From the NCBI GenBank assembly GCA_025352225.1, contig JANXTT010000130.1, positions 1 through 47,822 of the forward strand: a DNA stretch of 47,822 nucleotides. The letters are read 5' to 3'. Below the pieces are notes generated by a model. The model saw only the letters and a program-made list of their open reading frames with translations. It was not told the origin of the DNA and did no database searches. The position numbers and the translations under genes were made by a program. The stretch is from Mucilaginibacter sp. GTDB lineage: Bacteria; Bacteroidota; Bacteroidia; Sphingobacteriales; Sphingobacteriaceae. Below, in pieces: positions 1 to 9,841 of this stretch. Numbering within the stretch: position 1 is the first letter of the stretch; the number at the start of each line of letters is the position of its first letter.

Positions 1-2555
1 CCCAAAACCAAAATAATGGTGAAAATACAGTTAGCCCGCTAAGCTTTATTAACCCGAATGATATCGCCACTATGGATATCCTTAAAGATGCATCCGCGAC
101 AGCTATATATGGTAGCCGTGGTTCAAATGGGGTAATTATTATTACCACCAAAAAAGGCAAAAATGGTACGGCGCATTTAAATTACGATGGTTATTATGGT
201 TTTCAGCAGCAGGGACATTTTCTTGACATGATGAACCTTCCTCAATATGCTAACATACAAAATGTGATAGCTGATATTACCGGCGTAGGACACAGAGGTG
301 AGTTTGCAGACCCTAGCTTGCTTGGCCCGGGCACCAACTGGCAAAAAGCAGTGTTTAGAACTGCTCCAATGCAAAACCATAACCTTTCCATGACTGGCGG
401 TAACGACAATATAAATTACTATGTTTCAGGAGGTTACCTCAAACAGGACGGTACCATTATAGGGGCAGACTTTAAACGTTACTCTTTCCGCACCAATGTT
501 GATGGAAAGGTAAAAAATTGGTTTAAACTTGGCGCAAGCATGACTTTGAACCGAACCGAACAGAATATAGGGGCGAGTGACAACGGCGGTATTGTTTACA
601 GTGCATTATTAAATGCCCCTGATCAGGCAGCAAGCAATCCAGACGGCAGCTTCACTATTGCCCCTGCATCTTATGGTAGCGGTACATATATCAGCCCTGT
701 TGCACTGGCAACTTTAACCACCAATAACCTGGTGCGTAGCCAAATAAATGCAAATTTTTACAGCGACATACATTTTTTTAAAGATCTTACATTAAGGTCT
801 GAAATTGGCGGTTATGATAATTTTTCAAACAGTAAATTATTTTTCCCTTCATATACTGTAACATCTCCTACTAATCCTACACTTATATATGGCAACCCAG
901 TAGCTAGTTTGAGTGAGTACTGGGATCAAGCCCTGGGCTGGAACTGGAAGGAGTATTTTTCATATAACCATACTTTTGCCAAAAAGCATACTGTAACTGC
1001 AACCGCAGGATATGAATTAAATGAAGGTACTTACAATAGTATAAATGCCGGTACCAATACATTTTTAACTAACGATTTACCAACCCTGAACCTTGGGGGA
1101 GCTAAAATACCTTCAATTGGTGAAAATAAGTCATCTAATACACTCCAGTCATTTTATGCCCGTGCCATCTATGACTATGATAACAGGTATAGCTTAACTG
1201 CTACGATCCGGTCTGACAGGTCTTCAAATTTTGCAGAAGGCCACCAGATAGGTTATTTCCCTTCTGCAGCCATCGGTTGGACGATCTCAAATGAAGCATT
1301 TATGGCCAGCATGAAAAAGATAGCTGATAATGTTAAGTTTAGGATTGGTTATGGCCAGGTGGGTAACCAAAATATACCGGGTTACCAATACGGCTCTGCA
1401 CTTAATCCTACTATTACAGGGTTAGGTACTGGTTTTAACGTGTCAAATTATAATAATCCTAATCTAACCTGGCAAACATCTGTACAAACCGACATAGGCT
1501 TGGACTTTACTTTATTTAGCAGGGTAGATGCAACTATTGACTGGTATAATAAAAGCTCGAAAAATTTCCTTTTCCAAGCGCCTTTGCCTGAGTTTTTAAC
1601 TGGAGGCCCGAATTATCAGGGCGGAATCAGTTCGCCTTATGTAAACGGGGGAGAGGTTAACAATAGGGGTATTGAATTCAGCATTAATTCAAGAAACATT
1701 GTTTCAAAGAATTTTAACTGGAATACTACAGTAACATTTACCCATTATGTTAATAAAGTTATTTCTACATACAACAATAGTATAATTAACGCGAGCATCA
1801 CCTCAGGATTTTTGCAGATCCCTGTTACACAAACTAAGGTTGGTGGTGCTATAGGTGAGTTTTATGGTTATACGGTTAAAGGTATATTTAAAACTGCTGA
1901 TCAGCTGAATAATGCGCCGATACAATTTGGGCAGCCAGTAAGCACTACGTTAGGTACTCCGGGTTCAACCACCTTGGGTGATATTCAGTATGAAGACACC
2001 AATGGTGATGGTAAGATTGATGCTAACGATTTAGCTGCTATTGGTAACCCTAACCCGATTTTTACTTATGGCTTTACCAACAATTTCAACTATAAAGCAT
2101 TCGATCTATCTATATTTCTTTATGGGTCATATGGCGGTAAGGTGTTAAACTATCTTGATTACACCATAGAAGGGCTAAATGGATTATATACAAATCAACT
2201 TGCAGAAGCAGCGAATTTTTGGACTCCTTCCAACCCTGATTCAAATATACCTGCACCAAAGGGTGGCGTTAATACAAACCTTAACATGTCAACAAGATTT
2301 TTGCAAAGTGCATCTTTTTTAAGGCTTCAAAATATACGGTTAGGATATAACTTACCGCCTCAATGGGCTAAACACATAGCACTTAGCCACTTAAAATTGT
2401 ATTGCAGCGCGCAAAACCTGTTTGTAATAACCCCATATAAAGGGCTTGACCCCGAAGTTGGCCAGCAAAACCAAAACGTGTTTTTAACCAACGTGGATTT
2501 GGGAAGATATCCTTCACCAAGGGTTATTACTTTTGGAATAAACGCAGAATTTTAA
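1..2555 (+). CDS. SusC-like TonB-dependent outer-membrane transporter (5' partial)
   Basis: The reading frame is open from the window edge: codons from position 3 run without a stop into the ATG at 72, so that ATG is internal and the true start lies upstream. About 850 C-terminal residues are visible. They begin in the plug domain, with the SusC/RagA signature ([17 protein letters not shown], then a [10 protein letters not shown] strand). A 22-strand-type barrel region rich in aromatic residues follows, ending in a terminal Phe (ITFGINAEF), typical of outer-membrane barrels. The family imports oligosaccharides across the outer membrane using TonB energy, with SusD as the lid. The signal peptide and carboxypeptidase-regulatory-like N-terminal domain are presumably cut off. 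The gene lies 22 bases upstream of the chosen susD start. Family assignment is firm; the sugar imported is inferred from the neighbouring hydrolases. Confidence 0.96.
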   Translation, partial: QNQNNGENTVSPLSFINPNDIATMDILKDASATAIYGSRGSNGVIIITTKKGKNGTAHLNYDGYYGFQQQGHFLDMMNLPQYANIQNVIADITGVGHRGEFADPSLLGPGTNWQKAVFRTAPMQNHNLSMTGGNDNINYYVSGGYLKQDGTIIGADFKRYSFRTNVDGKVKNWFKLGASMTLNRTEQNIGASDNGGIVYSALLNAPDQAASNPDGSFTIAPASYGSGTYISPVALATLTTNNLVRSQINANFYSDIHFFKDLTLRSEIGGYDNFSNSKLFFPSYTVTSPTNPTLIYGNPVASLSEYWDQALGWNWKEYFSYNHTFAKKHTVTATAGYELNEGTYNSINAGTNTFLTNDLPTLNLGGAKIPSIGENKSSNTLQSFYARAIYDYDNRYSLTATIRSDRSSNFAEGHQIGYFPSAAIGWTISNEAFMASMKKIADNVKFRIGYGQVGNQNIPGYQYGSALNPTITGLGTGFNVSNYNNPNLTWQTSVQTDIGLDFTLFSRVDATIDWYNKSSKNFLFQAPLPEFLTGGPNYQGGISSPYVNGGEVNNRGIEFSINSRNIVSKNFNWNTTVTFTHYVNKVISTYNNSIINASITSGFLQIPVTQTKVGGAIGEFYGYTVKGIFKTADQLNNAPIQFGQPVSTTLGTPGSTTLGDIQYEDTNGDGKIDANDLAAIGNPNPIFTYGFTNNFNYKAFDLSIFLYGSYGGKVLNYLDYTIEGLNGLYTNQLAEAANFWTPSNPDSNIPAPKGGVNTNLNMSTRFLQSASFLRLQNIRLGYNLPPQWAKHIALSHLKLYCSAQNLFVITPYKGLDPEVGQQNQNVFLTNVDLGRYPSPRVITFGINAEF

Positions 2556-2577
2556 TTTGACATCAAAAAAATTTAAA

Positions 2578-4248
2578 ATGAAATCAAATATTAAATATTT
2601 AATTAGTGCGGCGGTTATTGGTCTTATCACCATAACAAGTTGTCAAAAAGAGTTTTTTAACAGGCCGCCAGAAAACGCTATAGCAGTTGATAATTTTTAC
2701 AAAACTGATCAGCAGGTAGCATCAAGCACAATCAACCTTTACAATTCACTCTGGTTTAATTATGTTGCCAAACCAGGCTGGGCGGTGTGTGAAATGACCA
2801 GCGGCAACGGCCGCAGTTATTCATCAGACGTAAGTGATTTTGGAAACCTGAACGGTGCCATTACCGCCCTCAACTCGCAGAATGATGCCGCCTGGTCTTC
2901 ATTGTGGAATGTTGTAGCGCAGTCTAATGCCCTTATCAACTTAATGCCCCCACGAGCAACGGCGGCGGGCGTTACCCCGGCCGTTATAAACAATGCCTTG
3001 GGCGAAGCTCATTTTATGCGTGCCATGGCCTATTTTCATATCGTAAGGTTGTGGGGGCCGGTACCTATTATTGAGAATGCCAGCAACTTTTTAACTAATT
3101 TCCAGGTAAATACCAACAGGATACAGGATATCTACACCTTTATGGTTAATGATATGAAATTTGCCGAAGCCAATTGTACGGCTACGATCAGAACCGGATC
3201 TATCTCACAAGGCCACGTATCCAGTGGTTCAGCTTCAGCGATGCTTGCAAAATTATACCTGTACATGCAGGATTATCCCAATGCGCTTAAAGAAGCACAA
3301 AAAGTGATCACAAGCGGTGAGTTTAAATTATATGGTATCGATTTACCCAATAAAACTTATAACGATCTGTTTAAAACAGCTAATAATAATAACGAAGAGA
3401 GCATTTGCCAGATACAATGGGCAGGGGGGGCGTCTTATGGCCACGGCAACCCGCAGCAAGCATCTTTAGCTTCAAGTGGTATTATTACAGGCACAGGTGA
3501 CGGTTACAGCGTATTAGGCCCCACCATTGATCTGCAAAAATCTTATGAAGGGGGAGACCTTCGCTTTCATGCCACAATTATGAAAGCCGGGGATGTTTAC
3601 CCCGAAATTAACGCGGCAGCAGGAGGTTACACAGTACCTGGTAACGTTAATGCTCAGGGTACCGGTGCCGCTATCAAAAAATACGTGGTTGGTACGCCAG
3701 CTGATAATGGTGGTATTGGCTCGGCGCAATCGGCAGCTAATAACACTTATTTGATGCGTTATGCCGAAGTTTATTTAATTGCCGCAGAGGCTATTGTTGG
3801 CAGTAATTCTACCTCTACAGATCCTCAGGCTTTAAATTATATCAACATCATCAGGAAACGGGCAAGCTTAGCACCTTTATTAGTAATAAACCGTAACCAC
3901 TTGGTTCCTAATCCTAACTATGATGCCACCTTTAACTCTGGTGTACCTACTACTATCATACAAGATGATATATTGAACGAAAGAAGGCATGAATTCGCCA
4001 TCGAAAACGATTACTGGTTTGACCTTTGCCGTATTGATGGATGGAACGGTATATTGAATAACCAGCACCCGCTGGCAACTCAATTAATAGCCCAGCAGGA
4101 AAGAGGTACTTATGCTAATGACCGTAAAACTATTTATCATAGCGCGGTTACACCAAAAAGCACCGACTTTTTATTGCCTATACCAATAAATGAAACCACG
4201 GCCGACCCTAAATTATTAGCCCCACCAGTACCATATACATTTAAATAA
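2578..4248 (+). CDS. SusD/RagB-family glycan-binding outer-membrane lipoprotein
   Basis: This 556-residue protein is the SusD partner that caps the SusC barrel and captures glycans at the cell surface. The start at 2578 (MKSNIKYLIS) is preferred over an in-frame TTG at 2557 because it gives a compact lipoprotein signal with lipobox ITSC and Cys22. The SusD fold is recognisable from the N-terminal FFNRPPENAI segment, helical TPR-like stretches (ALGEAHFMRAMAYFHIVRLW) and the C-terminal NERRHEFAIENDYWFDLCR motif. Length is normal for the family (about 500-650 aa). It follows susC immediately and lies 8 bases upstream of the next lipoprotein, so the three are almost certainly co-transcribed. Confidence 0.95.
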   Translation: MKSNIKYLISAAVIGLITITSCQKEFFNRPPENAIAVDNFYKTDQQVASSTINLYNSLWFNYVAKPGWAVCEMTSGNGRSYSSDVSDFGNLNGAITALNSQNDAAWSSLWNVVAQSNALINLMPPRATAAGVTPAVINNALGEAHFMRAMAYFHIVRLWGPVPIIENASNFLTNFQVNTNRIQDIYTFMVNDMKFAEANCTATIRTGSISQGHVSSGSASAMLAKLYLYMQDYPNALKEAQKVITSGEFKLYGIDLPNKTYNDLFKTANNNNEESICQIQWAGGASYGHGNPQQASLASSGIITGTGDGYSVLGPTIDLQKSYEGGDLRFHATIMKAGDVYPEINAAAGGYTVPGNVNAQGTGAAIKKYVVGTPADNGGIGSAQSAANNTYLMRYAEVYLIAAEAIVGSNSTSTDPQALNYINIIRKRASLAPLLVINRNHLVPNPNYDATFNSGVPTTIIQDDILNERRHEFAIENDYWFDLCRIDGWNGILNNQHPLATQLIAQQERGTYANDRKTIYHSAVTPKSTDFLLPIPINETTADPKLLAPPVPYTFK

Positions 4249-4256
4249 TTACAGTT

Positions 4257-5414
4257 ATGAAAAATTTAAAATCAACATTTTTTTACTGCATACTTTCTTG
4301 TGTGATGGTATTCAGTATAAGCTCCTGTAAAAAGGACGCTAACGGTGGAGGTGCCCCTACTATAACAAGGGTACGCACTGTTTATCATAGCACGCAAACT
4401 TCGCAAGCGGTTACTGCCTTTGATTCAACAACAACGGATGCCAAAATTGGCACTTTATATGCCATAATAGGTAATAACCTGAGTACTGCTAAAGCTATAT
4501 ATATTAATGGTGTTTCTATATATTTTAACACAGCCTATGTTTCAAATACCACGGTGCAGTTCACGGTGCCTACCACAGTACCATATAGCAATAGCACCAC
4601 AAATAATACCCTTACTGTTGTTACCGCCAATGGAGAAGTAAGCACTCCTTTTATAATTCAACAGCCTGTACCGACCGTATATTCTGTGGATCAGCTTGCA
4701 GGTAACCCAGGTGACATTATCACCATCACTGGTACAACTTTCAATGGCCTATCAGGTGTGTCATTTGGTACAATACCCGCTACGGTGCTTACAAAATCAC
4801 CTACAATAATAACGGTAAAAGTACCTGCGGGCGTAGCTGACGCGCGTGTTTTGGTTACCACAGCTGCTACTAAAGGCGGTGGCGTAGGTTCAGGACCGGT
4901 TGTAACATCGGGAACAAGTTTATTGTCTAATAACGTTAAATCAGTAAATCAAACTTATTCAATATTTGGGTTTAAGACGCCAATTTATGAGGACTCGTTT
5001 GAAAACGGCTGGGGCGATTATGGTTGGGGAGGAGGAGCGAAAACTGATAATACAAATATTAGAAGAGGAACTACATCGAGGACATATAGCTATACCGGCG
5101 GTTACGATGGTTACGTGATACAACCTGGCAGCGGAAATAGCGTTGATGCAAACACAACGCTTAAGTTTTCAATATTTGGCGGGAAAGGAACTGACGGTAA
5201 ACACATCCATTTAATACTAAACTATAATTTTAACGTTTCGGTTGAGCTTACATTGGCTGAAGGTAAATGGACAGATTATCAAATTCCGATCGTTAATTGG
5301 GTAGACGCTAAAAATCCGTTGCCGTCAAGTATTAGTGCATTGGTTTTCCAGGAATTTAGTGGTAACGCCTCCACTTTTAGCATTGACGATGTTGGTTTAA
5401 CTGGCGTAAAGTAA
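4257..5414 (+). CDS. IPT/TIG-domain surface glycan-binding lipoprotein (SGBP-like)
   Basis: A 385-residue lipoprotein with lipobox ISSC (Cys24) followed by KKD, the kind of sequence seen on surface-exposed Bacteroidota lipoproteins. Two IPT/TIG-like immunoglobulin folds are visible at about residues 35-125 and 130-215; the second has the GNPGDIITITGTTFNGLSGV pattern. A distinct C-terminal beta-sandwich covers about 240-385 (YEDSFENGWGDYGWGGG through FSIDDVGLTG) and resembles the C-terminal binding domain of PUL surface glycan-binding proteins. It is the third gene after susC and susD, the usual SGBP position. Its expected job is to hold polysaccharide on the surface for the lipoprotein hydrolase encoded next. 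The exact glycan cannot be read from sequence. Confidence 0.85.
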   Translation: MKNLKSTFFYCILSCVMVFSISSCKKDANGGGAPTITRVRTVYHSTQTSQAVTAFDSTTTDAKIGTLYAIIGNNLSTAKAIYINGVSIYFNTAYVSNTTVQFTVPTTVPYSNSTTNNTLTVVTANGEVSTPFIIQQPVPTVYSVDQLAGNPGDIITITGTTFNGLSGVSFGTIPATVLTKSPTIITVKVPAGVADARVLVTTAATKGGGVGSGPVVTSGTSLLSNNVKSVNQTYSIFGFKTPIYEDSFENGWGDYGWGGGAKTDNTNIRRGTTSRTYSYTGGYDGYVIQPGSGNSVDANTTLKFSIFGGKGTDGKHIHLILNYNFNVSVELTLAEGKWTDYQIPIVNWVDAKNPLPSSISALVFQEFSGNASTFSIDDVGLTGVK

Positions 5415-5444
5415 TAAAATAATACCAATAACATTGGTTAATAT

Positions 5445-5478
5445 GGCCATCACTGTCGTTCGGTGATGGCCTTTTTTT
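5445..5478 (+). terminator. Rho-independent terminator after the susCD-SGBP genes
   Basis: A perfect 9-bp stem (GGCCATCAC at 5445-5453 with GTGATGGCC at 5463-5471) is followed directly by seven T residues. Two further inner pairs are possible. It lies 31 bases after the glycan-binding lipoprotein and 33 bases before the next gene. It may only partly stop transcription, giving more transporter than hydrolase message; that attenuation role is inference. Confidence 0.85.
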
Positions 5479-5510
5479 AACAAAGAAATAGGTAAAAAAA
5501 ATTAAATATC

Positions 5511-7265
5511 ATGCGAAAAATCAACATTTTAATACTGGCCGGGATATTTATGATATCCGCCTGTAAAAAGAATAATAATACACCCGGATCTACTACACCA
5601 CCAGAGCCAGTAGATGCAGGTAACGGCGGATCTGTTGGGCCTATTACTGCCCCAACAGATCCCGAAATTGCGGCCTCTCAGGGTTTCTTTCTGGATGAAT
5701 GGCAGCCGAAAACGTTTACCATTCCCACGAGCCAGGTTGTTGCTAAACCAACAGGCGCGGCTACCATTAATGTAACTGCCGACGTAAGTCAGGTAGTTTC
5801 AAAGGTGTCTAAATATATGTTTGGAAACAATATTAATCCATTTACCGGCCAATATACCGATGCTGGCATAGTAACTGATTTAACTAACCTTGCGCCTAAC
5901 ATTATAAGGGCACCCGGTGGAAGTTTATCAGACGTGTATTTTTGGAACGCTCCATCGGGTGGAATGCCTACGGATATTCCAGATAAATTATTAAATGCAG
6001 ATGGCAGCGTGAGTACCAACACTTATTATTGGAGCGGTAAGGTTACTGCAAACTGGTCGTTATCATTAGATAATTATTATAGCCTATTGCAAAAAACAAA
6101 TAGCAAAGGTATAATTACAGTTAATTACGGTTATGCTCGTTACGGTACAGGGCCAACACCGGTTCAAACCGCCGCGCACTTGGCTGCTAATTGGGTACGT
6201 TACGATAACGGGCGCACTAAATTTTGGGAGATCGGTAACGAGTGTTATGGTAATTGGGAAGCCAGCTATCGTATTGATGTAACTAAAAATCATGATGGGC
6301 AACCTGCCATAATTACCGGTGACCTGTACGGAAAGCAATTTAAAGTTTTTGCTGATTCTATGCGAAGCGCGGCTAGCCAAATAGGTGCTACAATTAAAAT
6401 TGGCGCGATATTGCACGAGTCGCCGGACGATAATAGTGGCGTTAGTGTTTCTAATTGGAACCCGGGAGTACTTGGGCAAATTGGTGACTCGGCCGATTTT
6501 TTCATCGTGCATAATTATTATACCAACTATTATGAAAATTCATCTGCGCTTACGGTTTTAAAAACTGCCTCTACATCATCATTTAAATTGATGAATTTTG
6601 CAAAGGCAGCACTTTCAACCGCGGGTGTTAAGCAAAAACCAATAGCGTTAACCGAGTGGAATATATTTTCCAGTGGTTCGAAACAAATGATATCAAATGT
6701 AGCGGGTGCGCATGCTGCAATGGTTTTAGGCGAATTAATTAAAGACCAATATGGCCAGGCAAGCCGTTGGGACCTGGCGAACGGCTGGGATTCCAAAGCG
6801 CCGGGAGATGACCATGGATTATTTAGTTTTGGACAGCCCACCGTTCCTGATTTCACTCCAAGACCTGCTTTTTACTATTTATACTACTTTCAAAAGTATT
6901 TTGGCGATAGGATGATAAACTCATCAGTAACAGGCAGTTCAAATATAGCAAGTTATGCTTCGTCGTTTAGTTCTGGCCAAGCTGGTGTTGTAATTGTAAA
7001 TATGGATGCAACCGACGCCACGGTAAGCGTGAATTTTAAAAACTACTATACTGGTAGCAATTATTATTACTATACCCTAAATGGTGGTACAGATAATGGA
7101 GATTTTTCTGGCAAGGTAATGGTAAATGGTAACGGCCCAGCTAATAATTATGGAGGCCCAGCAAACTATGCAGCGTTGCCAGCAAACTCAACCAGCACAA
7201 GCAATGGTATTAAAGTTACTGTGCCCGCAAGAGGAGCTGTTTTTTTAGTAGTTGATAAAAAGTAA
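5511..7265 (+). CDS. Clan GH-A glycoside hydrolase lipoprotein, GH51-like (probable alpha-L-arabinofuranosidase)
   Basis: A 584-residue lipoprotein (lipobox ISAC, Cys18, followed by KKNNN) with a Pro/Gly-rich linker to about residue 60. The catalytic (beta/alpha)8 region shows an early FGNNINPF strand, the acid/base motif WEIGNE with Asn243-Glu244, and a nucleophile motif ALTEWN with Glu382, the two conserved glutamates of clan GH-A. A C-terminal beta-sandwich follows, as in GH51. The set fits a retaining arabinofuranosidase acting on side chains at the cell surface. GH39, GH79 or an unassigned clan GH-A family remain possible, because the N-terminal part is not a textbook GH51. It is separated from the SGBP gene by a terminator and followed by another, so it may be monocistronic or expressed by readthrough. 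Confidence 0.7.
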   Translation: MRKINILILAGIFMISACKKNNNTPGSTTPPEPVDAGNGGSVGPITAPTDPEIAASQGFFLDEWQPKTFTIPTSQVVAKPTGAATINVTADVSQVVSKVSKYMFGNNINPFTGQYTDAGIVTDLTNLAPNIIRAPGGSLSDVYFWNAPSGGMPTDIPDKLLNADGSVSTNTYYWSGKVTANWSLSLDNYYSLLQKTNSKGIITVNYGYARYGTGPTPVQTAAHLAANWVRYDNGRTKFWEIGNECYGNWEASYRIDVTKNHDGQPAIITGDLYGKQFKVFADSMRSAASQIGATIKIGAILHESPDDNSGVSVSNWNPGVLGQIGDSADFFIVHNYYTNYYENSSALTVLKTASTSSFKLMNFAKAALSTAGVKQKPIALTEWNIFSSGSKQMISNVAGAHAAMVLGELIKDQYGQASRWDLANGWDSKAPGDDHGLFSFGQPTVPDFTPRPAFYYLYYFQKYFGDRMINSSVTGSSNIASYASSFSSGQAGVVIVNMDATDATVSVNFKNYYTGSNYYYYTLNGGTDNGDFSGKVMVNGNGPANNYGGPANYAALPANSTSTSNGIKVTVPARGAVFLVVDKK

Positions 7266-7344
7266 TCAACTGCGTTTGTAGAAATTTTTGTTTGAAATTT
7301 TTAAAAATTTCAAATCCCATATCAGTTCTTTCGCACTGAATGAG

Positions 7345-7384
7345 AAAACCTTCTTTAAAGTAATTTAGAGAAGGTTTTGCTTTT
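7345..7384 (+). terminator. Rho-independent terminator after the GH51-like gene
   Basis: A 10-bp perfect stem (AAAACCTTCT at 7345-7354 with AGAAGGTTTT at 7369-7378) continues inward through one G-T and four A-T pairs to a GTAA loop, and ends in GCTTTT. The A-rich left and T-rich right sides could also act for transcription from the other direction. Confidence 0.75.
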
Positions 7385-7496
7385 AAGCGATTTTCGTTAT
7401 TGGATATTTCATTAACTCTGATGCTGGATGGCGCAGGCTTAGCCAATAAGATGCGGCTTATATTGTAACATCTAATATACTGTGGAACAAAACTTG

Positions 7497-7514
7497 TTTA
7501 CAATCGATTGCAAA
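7497..7514. promoter_or_regulatory. Candidate LacI-family operator upstream of the GH3 gene
   Basis: TTTACAATCGATTGCAAA is an 18-bp palindrome with a central CG and one mismatched pair (7500/7511). This is the layout of LacI/GalR-family operators (half site TTTGCAATC). It lies 94 bases before the GH3 start, where a repressor could control the promoter. No LacI-type gene is in the window, so the regulator would be encoded elsewhere. The pattern is seen; the binding is inferred. Confidence 0.55.
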
Positions 7515-7607
7515 TTATAATTATTGTGTTAATTTCACCATTATTATACACAAATGTACTCAACGTAAAAACATTTGAGCCAAATCCTAAATTGAACAAT
7601 CTAATTT

Positions 7608-9779
7608 ATGAATAAGATTATTTTTTTGATCATAACAGTGCTATGCGCTATTGCAACAGCATCTGCGCAAAGCATTTACCTTGATGCAACAAAACCAATA
7701 GATGCACGTGTACGCGACCTGGTATTGAAACTTACCCTCGAAGAAAAAGTACATCAAATGATGGATGTAAGTCCAGGTATTCCACGGTTAAATATTCCCA
7801 AATATAATTGGTGGAACGAAGCCTTGCATGGTGTGGCGCGTTCTGGTGTGGCTACTGTTTTTCCACAAGCCATAGGTTTGGGAGCCACTTTTGACGATGA
7901 CCTGGCTAAGAGAGTATCAACATCGATATCGGACGAGGCCAGAGCGATGTATAATGCCGCTAATGCTGGGGGATTTAATGAAAGATATGGAGGATTAACC
8001 TTCTGGACACCCAATATCAATATTTTTAGGGATCCACGATGGGGCCGGGGCCAGGAAACTTATGGAGAGGATCCCTTTTTAACTTCAAAAATAGGCGTTG
8101 CCTTTATCCAGGGTTTGCAGGGCGATAATCCCAATTATTTGAAAGTTGCGGCCTGTGCAAAACATTTCGCTGTGCATAGTGGCCCAGAGCGGTTACGGCA
8201 CTCGTTTAATGCCCTGGTATCACCCAAAGACCTGCGTGAAACCTATTTACCAGCATTTAAAGCGTTGGTTGATGCAAAAGTTGAGGCGGTTATGTGTGCC
8301 TACAACCGCACTAATAATGAGCCATGTTGCGGAAGCAATTTGTTGCTGGACGAAGTTTTAAGAAATGAATGGCATTTTAAGGGCCATGTGGTTTCGGACT
8401 GTGGAGCAATTGGCGATTTCTATATGGGGCATAAGGTGGTACCCGGCCAGCCCGAAGCCGTTGCACTGGCGGTTAAACACAGGGTTGATCTTAACTGCGG
8501 CGATGAGTATCCCGCACTGGTTGAAGCTGTTAAGAGAGGTTTAATAACAGAAAAAGAAATTGATATAGCGTTATCAACATTGTTAAGAACGCGTTTCAAA
8601 CTTGGTTTATTTGATCCCGAAAAAGATAATCCCTATAATAAGATCCCCGTTACAGTTATCAATAGTGAAGAGCACAGGGCTCTGGCCAAAGAGGTGGCTT
8701 TAAAATCCATCGTTCTTCTAAAAAACAATGGCGTATTGCCATTAAAAAACAATTTAGCCAAATACTATGTAACTGGCCCAAATGCCACCAGCGTGGATGC
8801 CTTAATGGGTAATTATTATGGTGTAAACCCACGCATGAGCACAATACTAGAAGGGCTTTCATCTGCTATACAGCCGGGCAGCCAAATGCAGTACAAACCA
8901 GGCATATTGCTCGACCGGGATAATAACAACCCGATAGATTGGACAACCGGCGACGCAAAAGGATCGGACGTTACTTTTGTGGTAATGGGAATTACAGGAT
9001 TGCTGGAAGGAGAAGAAGGCGAGGCGATTGCATCACCTAACTATGGGGACAGGATAGATTATAATTTACCAAAAAACCAGATCGATTTTTTAAGGAAAAT
9101 CCGTGCGGGTAATAAAAACAAAGTTGTTGTGATTATAACTGGTGGCAGCCCAATGAATTTGTCTGAAGTGCATGAACTTGCCGATGCTGTAGTGTTAGCC
9201 TGGTACCCGGGCGAAGAGGGTGGTAATGCTGTGGCCGATATCATATTTGGCAAAACCTCACCTTCGGGCAGGTTGCCGGTTACCTTTCCCAAATCGCTTG
9301 ACCAGTTACCTCCCTACGAAGACTACGCCATGAAAGGGCGTACTTATCGTTATATGACAGCTGAACCAATGTACCCCTTTGGTTTTGGTTTAAGTTACAC
9401 CACTTTTAATTATTCTGATATTAAACTTTCGGCTGCTATAATTAAAAAGAATACCCCTGTCAATGCAGAGGTAATCATCAGCAATACGGGCAAAATATCG
9501 GCCGATGAGGTGGTACAACTATATATTACTGTTCCGCAGGTTGGTAATAATCCTCAGTATTCGTTAAAGGGATTTAAAAGGATTAAACTAAGCCCCGGCC
9601 AAACGCAAACGGTTCAGTTTTCCATTACCCCCGAACTTATGAAAAGTGTGAGTGATAATGGCGAATCGGTGTTATTGCCAGGTACATATCAAATATCAAT
9701 AGCTGGGTCAGTACCGTCACAACGAAGTTTTGAACTGGGTGCTCCCAAGGCGGCTCATACAACTTTTATTGTAAAATAA
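7608..9779 (+). CDS. GH3 glycoside hydrolase, periplasmic or secreted (beta-xylosidase / beta-glucosidase type)
   Basis: A 723-residue protein with a Sec signal peptide (cleavage near ATASA-QS). The N-terminal GH3 barrel carries NWWNEALHGV, DPRWGRGQETYGEDPFL, KHFAVHSGPE and the nucleophile motif VVSDCGAI with Asp264. The GH3 C-terminal alpha/beta sandwich follows (ALKSIVLLKNNGVLPL), then a fibronectin-III-like tail (about residues 615-720). The NWWNEALHG motif and overall layout are those of GH3 enzymes annotated as xylan 1,4-beta-xylosidase, so removal of terminal beta-linked xylose or glucose from imported oligosaccharides is expected. The gene has its own upstream region with a LacI-type operator, and it converges with the minus-strand GH43 gene. 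Confidence 0.93.
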   Translation: MNKIIFLIITVLCAIATASAQSIYLDATKPIDARVRDLVLKLTLEEKVHQMMDVSPGIPRLNIPKYNWWNEALHGVARSGVATVFPQAIGLGATFDDDLAKRVSTSISDEARAMYNAANAGGFNERYGGLTFWTPNINIFRDPRWGRGQETYGEDPFLTSKIGVAFIQGLQGDNPNYLKVAACAKHFAVHSGPERLRHSFNALVSPKDLRETYLPAFKALVDAKVEAVMCAYNRTNNEPCCGSNLLLDEVLRNEWHFKGHVVSDCGAIGDFYMGHKVVPGQPEAVALAVKHRVDLNCGDEYPALVEAVKRGLITEKEIDIALSTLLRTRFKLGLFDPEKDNPYNKIPVTVINSEEHRALAKEVALKSIVLLKNNGVLPLKNNLAKYYVTGPNATSVDALMGNYYGVNPRMSTILEGLSSAIQPGSQMQYKPGILLDRDNNNPIDWTTGDAKGSDVTFVVMGITGLLEGEEGEAIASPNYGDRIDYNLPKNQIDFLRKIRAGNKNKVVVIITGGSPMNLSEVHELADAVVLAWYPGEEGGNAVADIIFGKTSPSGRLPVTFPKSLDQLPPYEDYAMKGRTYRYMTAEPMYPFGFGLSYTTFNYSDIKLSAAIIKKNTPVNAEVIISNTGKISADEVVQLYITVPQVGNNPQYSLKGFKRIKLSPGQTQTVQFSITPELMKSVSDNGESVLLPGTYQISIAGSVPSQRSFELGAPKAAHTTFIVK

Positions 9780-9841
9780 TAACTCGGAAAATGATGTGCT
9801 TGAACGTTGTAGTCATAGTGATGAAAAATACCGAGCTCATC

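Larger units (their letters stand above)
7266..7607. other. Intergenic region between the GH51-like and GH3 genes
   Basis: These 342 bases have no credible gene. They contain the terminator at 7345-7384 and the LacI-type operator at 7497-7514, and must also hold the promoter of the GH3 gene. I could not find a good match to the Bacteroidota -33/-7 consensus. Confidence 0.7.

Noticed and set aside
2557..2577. TTG start seven codons upstream for the SusD gene
   Set aside because: The ATG at 2578 gives a normal lipoprotein signal directly; the TTG would add a polar extension and begins one base after the susC stop.
6084..6512. 142-codon minus-strand open frame inside the GH51-like gene
   Set aside because: It is antisense to the catalytic domain coding sequence and shows no coherent protein family; it is a shadow.
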